Shown here: positions 24,101-35,623 of the stretch, in pieces | How the letters are laid out: every line of letters starts with the position of its first letter | Position numbering within the stretch: the stretch's first letter is position 1 | Assembly: GCA_029204225.1 (NCBI GenBank) | Contig: CM055113.1 | Location: 17,751,746-17,815,745, forward strand | Direction of reading: 5' to 3' | Length of the DNA stretch: 64,000 nt | Source of the DNA: Diphasiastrum complanatum | Taxonomy: Eukaryota > Streptophyta > Lycopodiopsida > Lycopodiales > Lycopodiaceae | The notes under the pieces: generated by a model | What the model was told of the DNA's origin: nothing | The model's database searches: none | What the model saw: only the letters and a program-made list of their open reading frames with translations | Made by a program: the position numbers and the translations under genes

Positions 24101-24674
24101 TTCAGGGAATAGTCAAGTGGTAATATTGTCTTAATGTGGGCATTAGAACATCTCTTTACCATATAATTTTACTTCATTTTCTATTAAGATTTACGAAGTT
24201 GCCTACAACTTGTGTCAACTGAGTAAGAGGATTGATGACATATTCTTTGTAAATCTACTCTGTATTTAATTCATTTTTCTTTATCAAGTTTCTTACTATT
24301 GCACTTCTCATTCTATCATAGACACCTAAGAAGAGTGTGAAATGGATATTTGAGATGCTTATGTTCCATAATAGTCATTACTTTTGTTGAGTTGTAATTG
24401 TCCGCAAAATCCAATTACCCATCACATAATTCTCTCATTTTGGAACATATCTAGCTTGTTGGTTTGTTAGTTTTAATCCAGTTTAGTCAAATAATTTACC
24501 ATATCACTTTGAGTTTGATCCAAAGGTTCCAACAATTGATTTTATTGACGTTGTGTTTTCTAGCCATTTACAACAAATAGAGTGGACTTAGATAGATGAA
24601 TTAAAAATGTTTTCCTTTTAAAATTACCTCATGGATTACCACCCACGAGGGTGTAGGTGGAGGACCATCAAATA
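21154..24674. other. AT-rich gene-free stretch
   Basis: 3.5 kb without recognisable genes or transposon domains on either strand. Only short chance frames occur. One diverged tandem duplication (21904-22435) stands out. Likely old decayed repeats. Confidence 0.5.
21904..22435. repeat. Diverged tandem duplication, about 277-base period
   Basis: TTATGACTCATCCTAAATTTG (21912 on) returns as TTATGACTCATTCTAAATTTG (22190 on). ACAATAGAGGTGATATTTT returns as ACAATAGAGGTGTCATTTT, and CCAAGATGCTTTCTTTAG as CCAAGATGCTTCCTTTAG, in the same order and orientation. No function is recognised. Confidence 0.75.
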
Positions 24675-25302
24675 TGTGAAAATTGTAAAAGCCATCTATC
24701 TTGAGTTTTGGGGGTGCTATGTAAAAGCCACCCATTGTACCCTTGTAAATAAGTGATAAGGCCAAAATTTAGACTTGGATTAGCTTGTGATATTGTAGGT
24801 TGCTTACACTTGGCTTGATGGTAGAGGGCTAGTGGCAAAGCACCTTATATATCTCATTTGTCAATATGGACCAATCATAGGAGGTAGTAGGAAGGTGATC
24901 CAATCATTGATCCATCTTCCCACCTATGTTAAATCTCGAGCTACTATGAGAGAGTGAGTGATTGAGTCTATACTTAGTTTTTTGAAGAGAGATAAGTGAG
25001 TGGTGAGCTCCAGCACTTAGATTTTTTTTTCACATTCTCTCTACTCATTGAGAGCTACATGTTATATTCTCTCTCTATCTGAGAGCAAGCCATTTCTATA
25101 CTTAGTCTTTTTCATCAAAATTTACCTCTCATTGCGAGTGATAAAAGGTGAATGATAGATGCACATATTAAGTGCTCTTGCCTTGGATTTTTCAAGCTAG
25201 TTTGCTTGTATCTTTTGAATGGTAGATCTATGCGCAATCACACACACCTTAGAAGATCAATCACATTGTTTGAGAAATTCTCACATGTGTGAAAAGTACA
25301 CA
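24675..25302 (+). repeat. 5' LTR of Copia-6
   Basis: About 628 bp from TGTGAAAATT to GTACACA, followed at once by a primer-binding site. The LTR end shows the half-palindrome CACATGTGTGAA at 25283-25294. It is related to the Copia-5 LTR in its second half. Confidence 0.7.
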
Positions 25303-25730
25303 GGGTATCAGAGCTAGCATAAGGTTGGATTGCATGCATCAAGGTAGATGTGATTTTGGCTTAAAAACTAGATTTGGAAGTGTAGTTGGATCTCGATAGC
25401 TATCAAAGTGATTTTTGGATCAAGAAGGGTTCCAAACACATTGGATTGATCCATGCTGGGTATAATATGGACTATATTTTTTAGACATGTGTGATATCAC
25501 CAAAATTCGATTGGTTGGTGTGCCTCCAACGTAGATCCAAATCTAGTGCATGATAGCTTATTCAAAAGCTAGTGAAGTCTAGTTTGTGTTGCATTTTGTT
25601 TAAACTCAAATGGATGTGTCCTACAAAAGTTATAGCTCTTCAAATTGAGGCGGGCAGGGCATCCAATCCGGTTGGACACACCAAGTTAGGCTCATATTTA
25701 GCTTGTTTCATTAAAAAAACTCTTGTGATA
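25303..25730 (+). other. Primer-binding site and leader of Copia-6
   Basis: 25303-25314 is GGGTATCAGAGC, one mismatch to the initiator-Met tRNA match. The following leader has no coding signal and is cut at about 25730 by a Gypsy-1b fragment, so nothing of gag or pol remains. Confidence 0.7.
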
Positions 25731-26245
25731 TTTCATCTAGGACGAAGACCTTTCTTGTGTAACCGACGATCATGCCACGTCTTCCGCTGCATTTTTTTAG
25801 CTATCAGTGCATGCACAACCAATAAGTGGGTCTCGAAAAGTTTGTGTAGATCTTCGTGGCAAAGTTGTAGAGATTTGGATTCATCAAGACATTGTGTGGT
25901 GGCAACCCTCAATGATGGTACCAAAAATTCTACTGGCATTACTGCATCTTGACCGCTAACTAGTTGAAATGGTGTCTGATCAATGCTTCCCTTGTATGTT
26001 GTTCTAAATGCCCATAGAGCAACATGTAGCTTATGTTCCCAATCATATCTGCTAGCTTCAACTGTTTTTGTAATAACGCTATACAAGATCTTGTTGATGA
26101 CTCTGCCTACCAATTACCTCGAGGATAATATGGCGTGCTGAATTGATGGATCACAAAAAATTCTTCTAATAGATTCTTGATGGTTTCATTGACAAAATGA
26201 CATCCACGATCACTGACTATCTCTATCAGACATCTGAAGTGCACA
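25731..26245 (-). pseudogene. Gypsy-1b integrase core and C-terminus
   Basis: Minus strand from 26245: EIVSDRGCHFVNETI (second catalytic Asp), STPYYPRGN followed by a stop and AES (Glu region), then a shift into ALWAFRTTYKGS, QTPFQLVSGQDAVMPVEF and KTWHDRRLHKKG. It is the same family as Gypsy-1 at 10749-11571 and keeps core sequence lost there. Both ends are cut. Confidence 0.88.
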
Positions 26246-26255
26246 ATGATGTGTT

Positions 26256-26499
26256 TGTGAAAAATAGCCTATTTTGGCAAATCTAGCCATGTAGAACTTT
26301 GTAAATATTGTGTATAATTGGGTTTCACACATGTAAGGCCAAGATGCCACGTGGAAACCCACTCCTAATATAGGTTAGGTCAAGTCAAGAGAGTTGGTCA
26401 TGTCTATTTGGTGGTCATCCCTACATTATGGGACCTACACCTAAGTTTAAGGTGAAAATTTGACCAACTAGCTACCTACCAAGCATAACTCTAGGATCT
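26256..26499. repeat. LTR fragment
   Basis: Starts TGTGAAAAATAG like several LTRs here. The part 26345-26495 is the inverted counterpart of 48835-48985 (shared AAACTTAGGTGTAGGTCC and CCAAATAGACATG on opposite strands). Only one end is preserved. Confidence 0.65.
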
Positions 26500-26935
26500 A
26501 GGCAATTGCATGTAGACTTTGAAATATTCAATTTTTTGTAATTTTGTCAAAATCCTAAATTTAATTGGATCTCTATTTTGTGAGGTTACTGAACTTCATT
26601 AATGTGTGTTTCAATCTTAGGAATTGGCAAGCGTCATTAGGTTGAGGATAGATCATAGGTTGATCAAGATTTCTACATTCTATGTGTTGTTTTGCTACAT
26701 ATAAGGGCAAGATGAGAATTGAGAAGTTCCATATCTTTGTGATTTCTTTTTGAGAACATTTGTTTTATTTCAAAAGAGTGCTTTGTGCATTGGAACAGGT
26801 TGAAAGAGAAGTATTAGGTCATTGCAACGTGGCTACATCAAGTGGATACATGTTGGAAGGCAATGATAGGCTGACCCCAAGCAACTATTCATTGTGGAAA
26901 GTGAGTATTGAATCACTTCTTCATGTCCAATGAAA
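26500..26935 (+). pseudogene. Leader and gag start of a Copia-7 relative
   Basis: Matches the Copia-7 leader at 39740-40058 almost base for base in parts (TTTCAATCTTAGGAA, GTGCTTTGTGCATTG). The gag start follows at 26843, but its ATG is GTG. It reads ATSSGYMLEGNDRLTPSNY, then SLWKVSIESLL, and stops at 26935. The remainder of the element is absent. Confidence 0.8.
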
Positions 26936-28017
26936 AGCTGGTAAGTAGCTGCAAATATTTTATCCCACTTAAATAACTTGGTTCAAAATCAATCATATAA
27001 CAACTATTATAAATGCAATATAGTTTGTGTCATTTGTTTGTAGGTACATAAAAGACATGAGATTGAGATCAAATGAAGAGATATTGACGAAACTATCCAA
27101 ATAGTGGAGGAACACTGAAATCTACTATCAAGAAATACAAGTCCATCATCATTGAATTCAAAAAGAGATAGATATATTTTTTTTGTCAGTTTGAAAATTG
27201 CAATTTAGTACTGTTCTAAAGTCAAACTTGATTGTAACAATCCATATTCATATCAATGTAAATCCCTAAAATGGGTTGTGTACATATAAGATTGTATGTA
27301 TCTTTTGAGTGTATATATACATGTATATGTATACTTGAGATTCTATAAGTTTTTTTCTATACCAAGAGAAGCATCTTCTAAAATTACTTCTTTTGATGTT
27401 ATTTCAGTACTGGGAGGTCTAAAAACTTCAACTTCTTTTCTTGTTATTTATCTCTTTTCTTCATTAGAGAGGACTTTAATTTCTGGTGATCATATAGTAT
27501 TATATCTGCATCCTTTATAACTTGAAAGGATGTTAGAATAGGAGCAGCTTTCTTTTTAAATCCTTTGGGACTCTCAATTTTAGAAACAAAACTTTTGCCA
27601 TTTGAGACAAGTTTTTATCAACTCTTGTCGCAATTTGTACACCTCATCAGGTTGGTACAGCTCAAGAGTTAGCTGTTATAAGCAACAGAATGAATAAGCA
27701 ATTTAACAAAAATGATTTTAAAGAAATAAAAATTTAAATGACAAGAATATCAAATGAATTGTTTTGACAATACCATAGTAGAAAAAGAAAGCACCTTATC
27801 AATGTCAATGTCTGTTTGTAGATTATATCATTTAAAAAATAGTTTTGTGTTGTACAACACAAACCATGCGCAACTGAAGGAATCATTTTGTTGTACAGAC
27901 TACAAACATTGAAAGAAAAACATTAACGAACAATAAAAACTATTTTATGGATGGAAGGATTAAAAACTTAAATCAAAAAACAGATTTGAACTAACAAAAA
28001 TATCTACCTGAATAGAT
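26936..28017. other. Stretch without a recognised gene
   Basis: AT-rich. A GTAAGT at about 26941 and a TTTGTAG near 27042 mimic an intron, but no frame supports it. A minus-strand text around 27500 (KDADIILYDHQKLKSSLMKK) looks coding-like, so the non-transposon locus to the right may extend here. Confidence 0.35.
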
Positions 28018-28565
28018 TTTATTTTTTTTCATCAATAGAATTGGTAGTTGTCGGTATATTCTCAATGACAGTGCGAAGAAAAGAATCAAATTCTTTGTGT
28101 CTTGTCAGCTGAATTGACTTTTACACAAAAAAATTTGATACTCCTTTATTAACTTTGATGGAAAGAATAGTCAGGCTCCAATGACGGCTACAAGACTAAA
28201 AATAAAATTAGAATCAATAGTAATAAACACAAACATCAAAATGAAACACAGACAATGCTCAGTCTTACATAAATATCAAAATGAAACACAGACACTTACT
28301 TCTTTTCATATGGAATCAAATAAATCTTGGCCATTGAACTGCACTCGATAAAGTATACAACCTTTTCAAAATTGGTCTTCTTCGCAACAACTGCTGTCAT
28401 AAGAAATGGACAAACGACAAAAATGTCTCGTAACGAATCAAGACTGATGTTCCACTGCAAAAAAACTTTTCCCAAATCCGACAAATAAACTTGATTTTTT
28501 AGCAGATTTATTTTTTGATTCCTCACATAACTTCGGACCAAATCGAAAAATTTTAGTACTATCTG
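28018..28565 (-). pseudogene. Unrecognised exons, possible Ulp1-like protease relic
   Basis: On the minus strand an open stretch from about 28565 to 28300 reads KFFDLVRSYVRNQKINLL, SDLGKVFLQWNISLDSLRDI and SSMAKIYLIPYEKK. It is followed by a canonical donor GTAAGTG (28299 downward). An acceptor ATTTTTAG ends at 28196, and the next stretch (28195-28018) reads RHWSLTILSIKVNKG ... EFDSFLRTVIENI. The phase across the intron does not match the open frame, so it is probably broken. IYLIP followed by HWSL recalls the Ulp1/C48 peptidase His motif, but this is a tentative resemblance only. Confidence 0.4.
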
Positions 28566-28739
28566 GCATAAAGAAATGAAAATAGTTGTTGAGTATCTAT
28601 CTTTTTAGCTAAATAACACCCGTACTCATTATAGTGGTCAGAATCAAAATATATTTGAGAAGGATCATATAGTATTTGGACAAAAAGATGAAAATGGATT
28701 TGAAGGGAACTAGATACAATATTTATAGATGTGCCAACA

Positions 28740-29040
28740 ATCTTGTCACGCTCCTCTTGGGTTATCTCTTGTTTGGAAGAAGTAACCTTTTGAAGAAGCC
28801 TTTGGGGAACAAGGGGAGGAGGCGACTGGGATTCTGTTCAGAGTGAGAAGACCATGAATCCGTGTCTTGGACAACTCGAGGATGCTTTGTAGGAATGACT
28901 TTAGGAGGAAGAGAAGCAATTGGCCTACAAGAACCTGATTTGATAGCAGAGTCTACTTTCTCTTCCTCTTGCAGGTGGTGAGAAGATTGATTCTATCTAG
29001 AGGCAGATCCCTTTAGGTGCTGGCGTTATCCAGATGAAGT
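28740..29040 (-). pseudogene. Basic/proline-rich segment, copy 1
   Basis: Minus-strand text RDLPLDRINLLTTCKRKRK and, after a shift, RPIASLPPKVIPTKHPRVVQ then SSHSEQNPSRLLP. It matches the segment at 39470-39737 (RDLPLDRTDMPTTSRRKRK, RPAASLPPRRIPVKRPPV) at protein and DNA level. It sits directly downstream of the histone-like C-terminal piece on the same strand. The function is not recognised; the composition suggests a disordered nuclear protein tail. Confidence 0.6.
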
Positions 29041-29113
29041 TTTGAATTATGCTCTCTTAGTCTCTTGAGAATTACAAAATCTTTGGGCATGACACCCATG
29101 CACAGTCAAGAGA
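29041..29113 (-). pseudogene. Histone H3-like gene, C-terminal piece
   Basis: Minus strand 29113 downward. After the target duplication the text gives TVH, then GV and MPKDFVILKRLRE. This lines up with the H3 C-terminal helix ([21 protein letters not shown] in canonical H3), with a short gap and a frame change between TVH and GV. It is the other half of the gene at 36672-36955, separated from it by Gypsy-3a. Beyond it the frame runs toward the basic/proline-rich segment. Confidence 0.72.
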
Positions 29114-29118
29114 CATTA
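29114..29118. repeat. Left target-site duplication of Gypsy-3a
   Basis: CATTA, repeated at 36672-36676 on the other side of the element. Confidence 0.88.
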
Positions 29119-29528
29119 TTTTACAAGTAGAGGTGAGGAAGACCTCCAAATCCAAGGTAGAGCTTCCAAATGTCCTCCAAGCAACCTGCAAGCTTCAAGA
29201 TGCTCCCCAACTCCAAGCTAGGATGCCTCCACCTGCAAGTTAGGATCTGCAAGCCTCCAAGGATCTCTCCTCCACTTGTGTCCCTACTCTTTAAACACAA
29301 AGATAGATAACAAGCTGGCCTCAAGTATTCACCACCCAACCATAGCTAGATCTCAAGATCCAAATGTCAAGCATACTACCACAAGAAAGCACTCTACACA
29401 CTAGTAACAACACTAGAGCATAAGCCAAGCAAACAAGAGAGATCTTCCCCCCCCAATGGACACCCTACTACCCTTATATAGATGGCACATGGACTCCTCC
29501 AATGCACTATGGAGTTCCATGCTCACCC

Positions 29529-29611
<83 letters not shown>

Positions 29612-30145
29612 CCTAGGGGAGTTAAAGAATCTCCAAGAGCCTCCATAGGCTTATGGAATGTCAAGAGACTCCTTCCATAACCTATGACTCTTTGAATGCC
29701 TTTCTTGTGGGAGTTGGGAACTCAATGGACACTTTAGAAGGGCGCCCTCCTACCAGGTCCCATTGCCCAAGTTGTGCAAGTATACTTTGGTCCAAGACCA
29801 ACAAAGTGATATGATTCAAGGTTGAGGCCCAATGTTTAGAGAAATAGTCATCCAATGACTTTCTAACACCTCTCTAGGTTCCATACCTCCATCCAGGGCA
29901 TAGACACCTACCTGTCGTTTACCAAGGACACTAGTACCTTAATCTAAGGCATCTACCCTTAATACTAAGAGTACCCCTTATCCAAGGGTCACATGACTCC
30001 ATACCTCCAACTAGGGTATAGTCACTCGCCCGTCCTTATCCAAGGGCACATACCTTTAATCCTAAGGGTACCTTGCCATTTAGCCCCCAGCACTAAATGG
30101 ACTATTAGGGGTCTGAAGTACTGCTAGTTACATAGGTATGTATCA
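29119..30145 (-). repeat. 3' LTR of Gypsy-3a
   Basis: 1027 bp. It matches 35624-36671 closely throughout, except that this copy has a long GA tract and lacks about 85 bases present in the other (around 35860-35950). Minus-strand ends are TGATACATACC ... CTTGTAAAA. Confidence 0.93.
29532..29609. repeat. (GA)39 microsatellite inside the LTR
   Basis: 39 uninterrupted GA units. The partner LTR has only a short GACAGAGAGAGA at the same place (36122-36133), so the tract expanded after insertion. It creates a false Ser-Leu repeat frame on the minus strand. Confidence 0.97.
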
Positions 30146-30160
30146 TTCCTTCCCTCTAAA
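30146..30160 (-). other. Polypurine tract of Gypsy-3a
   Basis: Minus strand GTTTAGAGGGAAGGAA, directly before the LTR start TGATACATACC. This is the expected primer site for plus-strand DNA synthesis. Confidence 0.8.
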
Positions 30161-30200
30161 CTTAAATTTTTCCTTGTAGGAAAAAATTTGGAAAATTCTT

Positions 30201-31475
30201 CTAGAGATCAGCCTCCTTTTCCCAAGTATCCTCCTCTTATGATTTGCCCCTCCACCTGACTAAAAATTCTCGAAGCACTCTACTCCGTAGAGTTCTCTGT
30301 CGGCTATTAACAATCGCCTCGGGTTCAGGTGGTCCACTCACGGACACATCATGAAGAAGTTCCACTAGATCTTCCACAGGGACCAGGGTCTCTCCAACCC
30401 CCAACGAGGGTTTCAACTTACTAACGTGGAAAACAAGATGAATTCCAATGTTAGTTTGAAGGTCTAGTTTGTATGCGACCTTATTTATCACTTGGATAAC
30501 CTTAAAAGGACCGCAATACCTAGGCACCAACTTTGCACACTTAATAGTTTTCAAGCCCCTAGAGTGACTAGGGACTCTCAAAAACACCCAGTCGTTGACC
30601 ATAAATACCTTGTGCTTCCGAGATAGATCAGCATAGTGCCTTGCCCTATCCTGGGCACTTCTTATGCTATCTTTAGCCAGCTGTAACATTTATTGCATAT
30701 CCACAAGGTAATCAACTGCGGCTTGCACCCGTAGGTTTTTCATGCCAACACTAATTGGTGGTCGAGGTTGAAAACCATACATAAGCATGAAAGCGCTGAA
30801 TCCGATCGCTGAATGTTTTGCACTGTTATATGCAAATTCCACCAGTGGAAGGTATTGTTTCCAATCAGACTGTCGATGGCCCACATATGCTCGAAGCATA
30901 TCCTCCATCGTCTGATTGGTCCTTTCCGTTTGAACCGTCTGATTTTGGATGATCTATAGAACTCAAACTTAAAGTTGTTTCCAACTTTTCAAATACTGCT
31001 TGCCAAAAATTCCTAGTGAATTTTGGGTCATGGTCACTGACAATATCGCAAGGCAGCCCGTGCAGTCAAAAAAGCTTCTCAACAAATAGTTGAGCTAGTT
31101 TTGAAGCTTTAACAGTAGTTTTCGTTGGGATAAACTGAGCAAACTTTGTAAGTCTGTCAACAATGACCCAAACCGAATTGTGGCCCTTCCCTGTATGTGG
31201 AAGCCTGACCACAAAATCCATAGATATACTTTCCCACTTCCGGTAGGAATATCTAAAGGATGTAATAGGCCACTAGCTTTTAGCCTCTCGGCTTTATTTA
31301 ACTGACACTTAGTACATTTAAGTACATAGGCCTCTACCTGACTTTTCATCTTAGGCCACCAAGATTGCCTTCGAACTAAGTCAAGTGTTCTTTGTATACC
31401 CGGATAACCTGCGCATGGACTATCATGACACTCATGCAAGATTTGGGCCCTTACAATGTCATTCTCCGGTAACAC
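30201..31475 (-). pseudogene. Gypsy-3a integrase with chromodomain
   Basis: N-terminal zinc part HECHDSPCAGYPGIQ ... CTKCQLNKAERLK (HHCC). The core is broken by shifts near 31100-31250. The core end reads QYLPLVEFAYNSAKHSAIG. The C-terminal domain has DWVFLRVPSHSRGLK and LVPRYCGPFKVI. At the end EAIVNSRQRTLRSRVLREFL and VRWRGKS, a TAA, then EEDTWEKEADL form a chromodomain with one stop inside. A further stop separates 30690-30908 from the C-terminal part. The chromodomain is thought to bind methylated histone H3, which is notable given the insertion site. Confidence 0.92.
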
Positions 31476-32860
31476 ACCTTTCCTTTATGAAACAAAATCT
31501 TGTTTCGAATTAGGAAATCTGTTTCAGTCTTTTCCTGATTCAAGGAATCTTGCAAACCTGAATCAACCCCTGAAAGTACTTGTTTCCAATACTTTCGAAA
31601 AAAAGGATCGGACTCATATAGTCCTTGAAGAGACTGAAACAACTCTATAATAGTAAAGCATAACTGATTAATAACCAGTAACCGACTCAAAGCATCCACT
31701 AGAGTATTTTGACTTCCTTTACAATAACGTATAGAAAAGTCAAAGATTTGCATCAGCTTAGCCCATCTAGCTTGCCTCCCCTTTAAATCTGTAGCATCAC
31801 AGAAATATCGAAGAGTTTGATGGTCCGTCAAAACTTCAAATCTGGCTCCATACAAATAATGTCGCCAAATTTTTCAAGTGAACAATTGCAAATAGTTCCT
31901 TCTCATAGGTACAATACCTAGACTGAACAACATTGAGTTTCTTGCTTTCATAAGCCACAGGATGTCCATCCTACATCAAAGCAGCTCCAATACCATAATC
32001 ACTGGCATCATTCCTAACCAGAAAATTCTTATTAGGATCGCCAATGATTAGTATTGGTGCTGAAGTGACACTTTTCTTAAGCAACTCAAAACAATTACTC
32101 ATATCCTCCGTCCACACCACTAGTGGACTCTTAGCCCTCCGGCTTAGCTTCTTATAGCCTTTCAAGGCCTGGGTAAGGGAAAATGCCAATCGAGAAAATT
32201 GGGAAATATGTCAACGGAAAAATCTCACAAACCCCAAGAAAGACTTGATTTTCCGAACTGTGGTGAGAATAGGCCAATCAATAACCCTCTGGATACGATC
32301 AACCTCAATCTCCACCCCCCGTTCGGAAATCTTATGCCCCAAGTAGGACAATTCCTTAGCAAAAAAGTCACACTTAGACTCCTTGGCAAAGAGCTTTTCC
32401 CTTCTTAGAATGTCCAAGACAATCCTAAGATGCTCTTTATGTTCCGCCAAAGTCATATTGAACACTAGGATATTATCTAAGAATACCACTACAAATCTTC
32501 CCAAATATGGCCTGAACAAATCGTTCATCATTTGTTGGAAAGTTGTCGGTGCATTGGTCAAACCAAAAGGCAACACCAAAAATTTGTAGTGACCAAAGCG
32601 AGTTTGAAACCCAGTTTTTGGTATATCTTCTGCCTTAATGCGTATCTGATGGTAGTCCGATCTTAAATCTATCTTGGTAAAGTACCCAGCACCACCAAGA
32701 TAGTCTATTAGATCATCCATCTGCGGCAGTGATATCTATTCTTAACGGTTACCTTGTTCAATTTCTTATAGTCGACGCAAAACCTTATAGTCCCATCCTT
32801 TTTGGCCACCAAAACCACTGGTGATGCCCAAGAGACTTACTACGTTGTACCCACCTCTTT
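31451..32860 (-). pseudogene. Gypsy-3a reverse transcriptase and RNase H
   Basis: [22 protein letters not shown] (frame-shifted, about 32850-32740), then AGYFTKIDLRSDYHQIR, LPFGLTNAPTTFQ and the catalytic box as VVFLDNIL (FLDN in place of FLDD/YLDD), then YLGHKISERG. RNase H: DASDYGIGAALM, DHQTLRYF and GSQNTLVDALSR. Frames change near 32715, 32200, 31970 and 31860. Loss of the second catalytic Asp would by itself block polymerase activity, besides the frame breaks. Confidence 0.92.
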
Positions 32861-33005
32861 TTCAGGTAATCATGTAATTGCCTATTTACCTCATCCTCTT
32901 CCGATGCACTCATCCTATAAGGACGCTGTGCAATTGGAATTGCTCCAGGTATTAGGTCAATTTTATTAGTAACTGTCCTTTCTGGTGGTAAACCTATAGG
33001 AAGGT

Positions 33006-34568
33006 CTAAAAAAACATCATTGAATTCTTGCCTATATAGGCTTCAAATTCTATAGTGTTCTCAGTGGGTATATTCATGGCATTTATGTTAAGTTCTTCAT
33101 CATTGCAGCAAATGATATCATTATGAAAACATAAATAAACTTTAAAATCAGAATTGTTCATAATAGAATTAAGCTCATGTTTAGAATAAGGTTTAACATT
33201 TTTAGTGTCAACACTTAGACTAGCCTTGATCTTAATTAAAGAATTCTCATGCATAAAAGATAAAGATTTCTCAACAAAATCAATTCTCAATGATTTGTTC
33301 TTATCAAAATGCCATTGTTGCCCAAGAACAATATCTACATTAGTTAATTGAACAACATGGAATTCTAGGTTTTCAGAATAATCCTGAATGTGCAATTCTA
33401 CATCAGGAACAATAAAATCCATCAAATCGGAATTACTTCTCGATGCCATTGTCACACGGTATTTTTTCTCACTTTTTCTGGTAGGAAGGTTTAGCGTCTG
33501 CACCAAATTTACATTAATAAAGTTATGAGTGGATCCCGTGTCAAAAAGAACATTAACAACTTGATCATTAACTTTACCTTTAATGCAAATAAGGTCATTA
33601 GGACCAAAAACTAAAGAACTAAGGAAACAAACATCCATCTCATTACTTCGAGATAGATTACCTGAGGTTGAAGCTTGTTTTTTGACGCAATCACGTGCAA
33701 GGTGACCCTCACCATTGCACTTGAAGCACAGGTTCTTCTTACGAGCTTCAGCTTTATCATTGCCACCATGATGGTTTTTAAAGTTTTTCTTGGTTTTCTT
33801 AGGATTGTTGGAATTGGGATGTGTTTCATTAACAACTTCCCTATCCTTTCTCTTAAATTGAAAACCTTTTTTCTGCTCATTAGGTTGTTGACCCCTAGGT
33901 GGCTTAGGTGTGTCATCAAAGTATTTTGCAGCCCTAATAGCATCTTCTAGGGTTTTTGGATGGTTCCTATGAACATCCACTTGATAATCTTTTGGTAACC
34001 CATCAATAAACATTAACATTTGTACCTTAGGTGGAATATCACTATAAAGTGGATTCAGGTACTCATGAAAATCTTGAATAAACTGTTCCAAACCTTTATT
34101 CATGGTTAGATGACTCAACTTTTGGAAGTGTTCATAGTCATCTAAAAGTGGTAGAAAATAATCCCTAAAAATCTTGCAAAAATCATCCCATGTACAAGGT
34201 TGATTGCCCTTTGCAACTAAGTCATCCCACCAAACTAAGGCTCTTCCTTCAAGGAACATGGTGATAGTGGATAACTTCTCAGATTCGGGGAATTGGTTCA
34301 TGGCAAAGTATTTGTTCCAAACATTCAGCCAAGAACTTACCACTTGTAAGTTCCTATCCTTCTTCTCCCCCTTAAACACTTTTACAGGAGGTGGAACTAC
34401 ATGCTTCTTCTAATTGGCTAACCTAGACTCTAAGTCTTGGTTTCTTTGATTAGTTTCAAGAAGTTGCTTATTAGTGGCTTGAATTTGTTGGTATAAAAGT
34501 TCAAGAGCTTGTTCCACATTGGATGGATTTGATAGATCAAATGTTGGGTTTTCATTGGTTTGATCCAT
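33006..34568 (-). pseudogene. Gypsy-3a gag-protease
   Basis: ATG at 34568 begins MDQTNENPTFDLSNPSNVEQ, with a Gln-rich coiled-coil-like N-terminus (LLYQQIQATNKQLLETNQR). The same frame continues to 33006 with a single TAG near 34409, about 520 codons. The capsid-type gag domain (WWDDLVAKGNQPCTWDDF) is followed by a CCHC knuckle CFKCNGEGHLARDC at about residues 280-293 and a protease site LFDTGSTHNFI at about 341. After the TAG 457 codons are open, the longest intact gypsy frame here, so decay is recent or slow in this part. Confidence 0.92.
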
Positions 34569-35610
34569 TGGGGTTGCTTGTGTGTTTTCCTATTATGCAA
34601 ATACAACAGCAAGTGCTCAAATTAGAATGATAGAAATGCTTCAATTGTTACATCCAATGCAAATAAAAAACATTTACTTCTATTCATTCAATCTTATTGT
34701 TTGTAAGCTCAATCCAAGCCTACTATTTGCAAGCTTAATCCAAGCTTAAGAGGAAAACAACATCAAGCTACATTTGCCTTAATCAAAAGCAAAAATGAAA
34801 ACCAAATCTTTATGTAAACTTCAATTAACTAATCCAAGATAATGTTTACATAAAGTTCCCATTTCCATTCCCATTCCAATTCTATTTGTCATTTCAAAAG
34901 CAACCAAAGTTTTCACATTTCTCACTATTCTAGATTTTCAAAACCAAGAAACTAGTGTCTAGAAATGGATAACTAATGAAGCTTTATGAAAAGTTCAATT
35001 TTCAGATCTGATTTTCAGATTTACAGGTCTGAAAATCATAACTTCAAAATGACAAAAAACATAATTTGAAAACTTGTTTTATGCGCAAAGTTACACTACC
35101 ATTCCCTTCCTACATTGTCATCTTCATGAAACTAGGAGATAGAAAGGTGTAACTAATGAAGTTTCAATGAAAACTTCACTTTTCAGATCTGATTTGCAGA
35201 TTTACAGGTCTGAAAAAAGGAACTTCAAAATGAAAATCAGAACTTCAAATGCTTCATTTATGCAAAAACAACACTAGTTTTGTTCAAAACACATAGCTAG
35301 AATCAATCTTTTTGCCAGAAAAAAGTTTGTGTATGTAGAGGAAGACTTCCTCTACCTATCCCACAAATCTTTTTTCAGAACTTTTAAAAACCCAAAGCCC
35401 ACTTTAAAACTTCTCTAACAAGATCAAAAATCAGCCCCTAAACAATTTTATAAGGCATCACTACTCTCTTCCAAAGAGAACTCGATTCATTGGGTACTTC
35501 AACTACAAGCTTCTTACAACTAGAAAAGCCTATAATCTTTCCCAAAAAAATTTAGTTGGTGATTTTAATAGAACTTGAACAAGATTAGAAAGGTTACCAT
35601 CCTTTGTCTA
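34569..35610 (-). other. Gypsy-3a leader with internal tandem repeat
   Basis: Untranslated leader of about 1.04 kb between primer site and gag. It holds two diverged copies of a block of about 110 bases with a period near 178: TTTTCAGATCTGATTTTCAG (34999-) and TTTTCAGATCTGATTTGCAG (35177-), each followed by ATTTACAGGTCTGAAAA. No coding signal. Confidence 0.75.
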
Positions 35611-35622
35611 GCTCTGATACCA
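35611..35622 (-). other. Primer-binding site of Gypsy-3a
   Basis: Exact minus-strand TGGTATCAGAGC (initiator-Met tRNA), one base from the LTR edge. Confidence 0.93.
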
Positions 35623-35623
35623 C

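Noticed and set aside
26941..27045. Intron-like GTAAGT ... TTTGTAG
   Set aside because: No open frame continues on either side after removal; it lies just past a stop in a truncated gag.
29413..29664. Minus-strand frame with a long Ser-Leu repeat
   Set aside because: It is only the translation of the (GA)39 microsatellite in an LTR.
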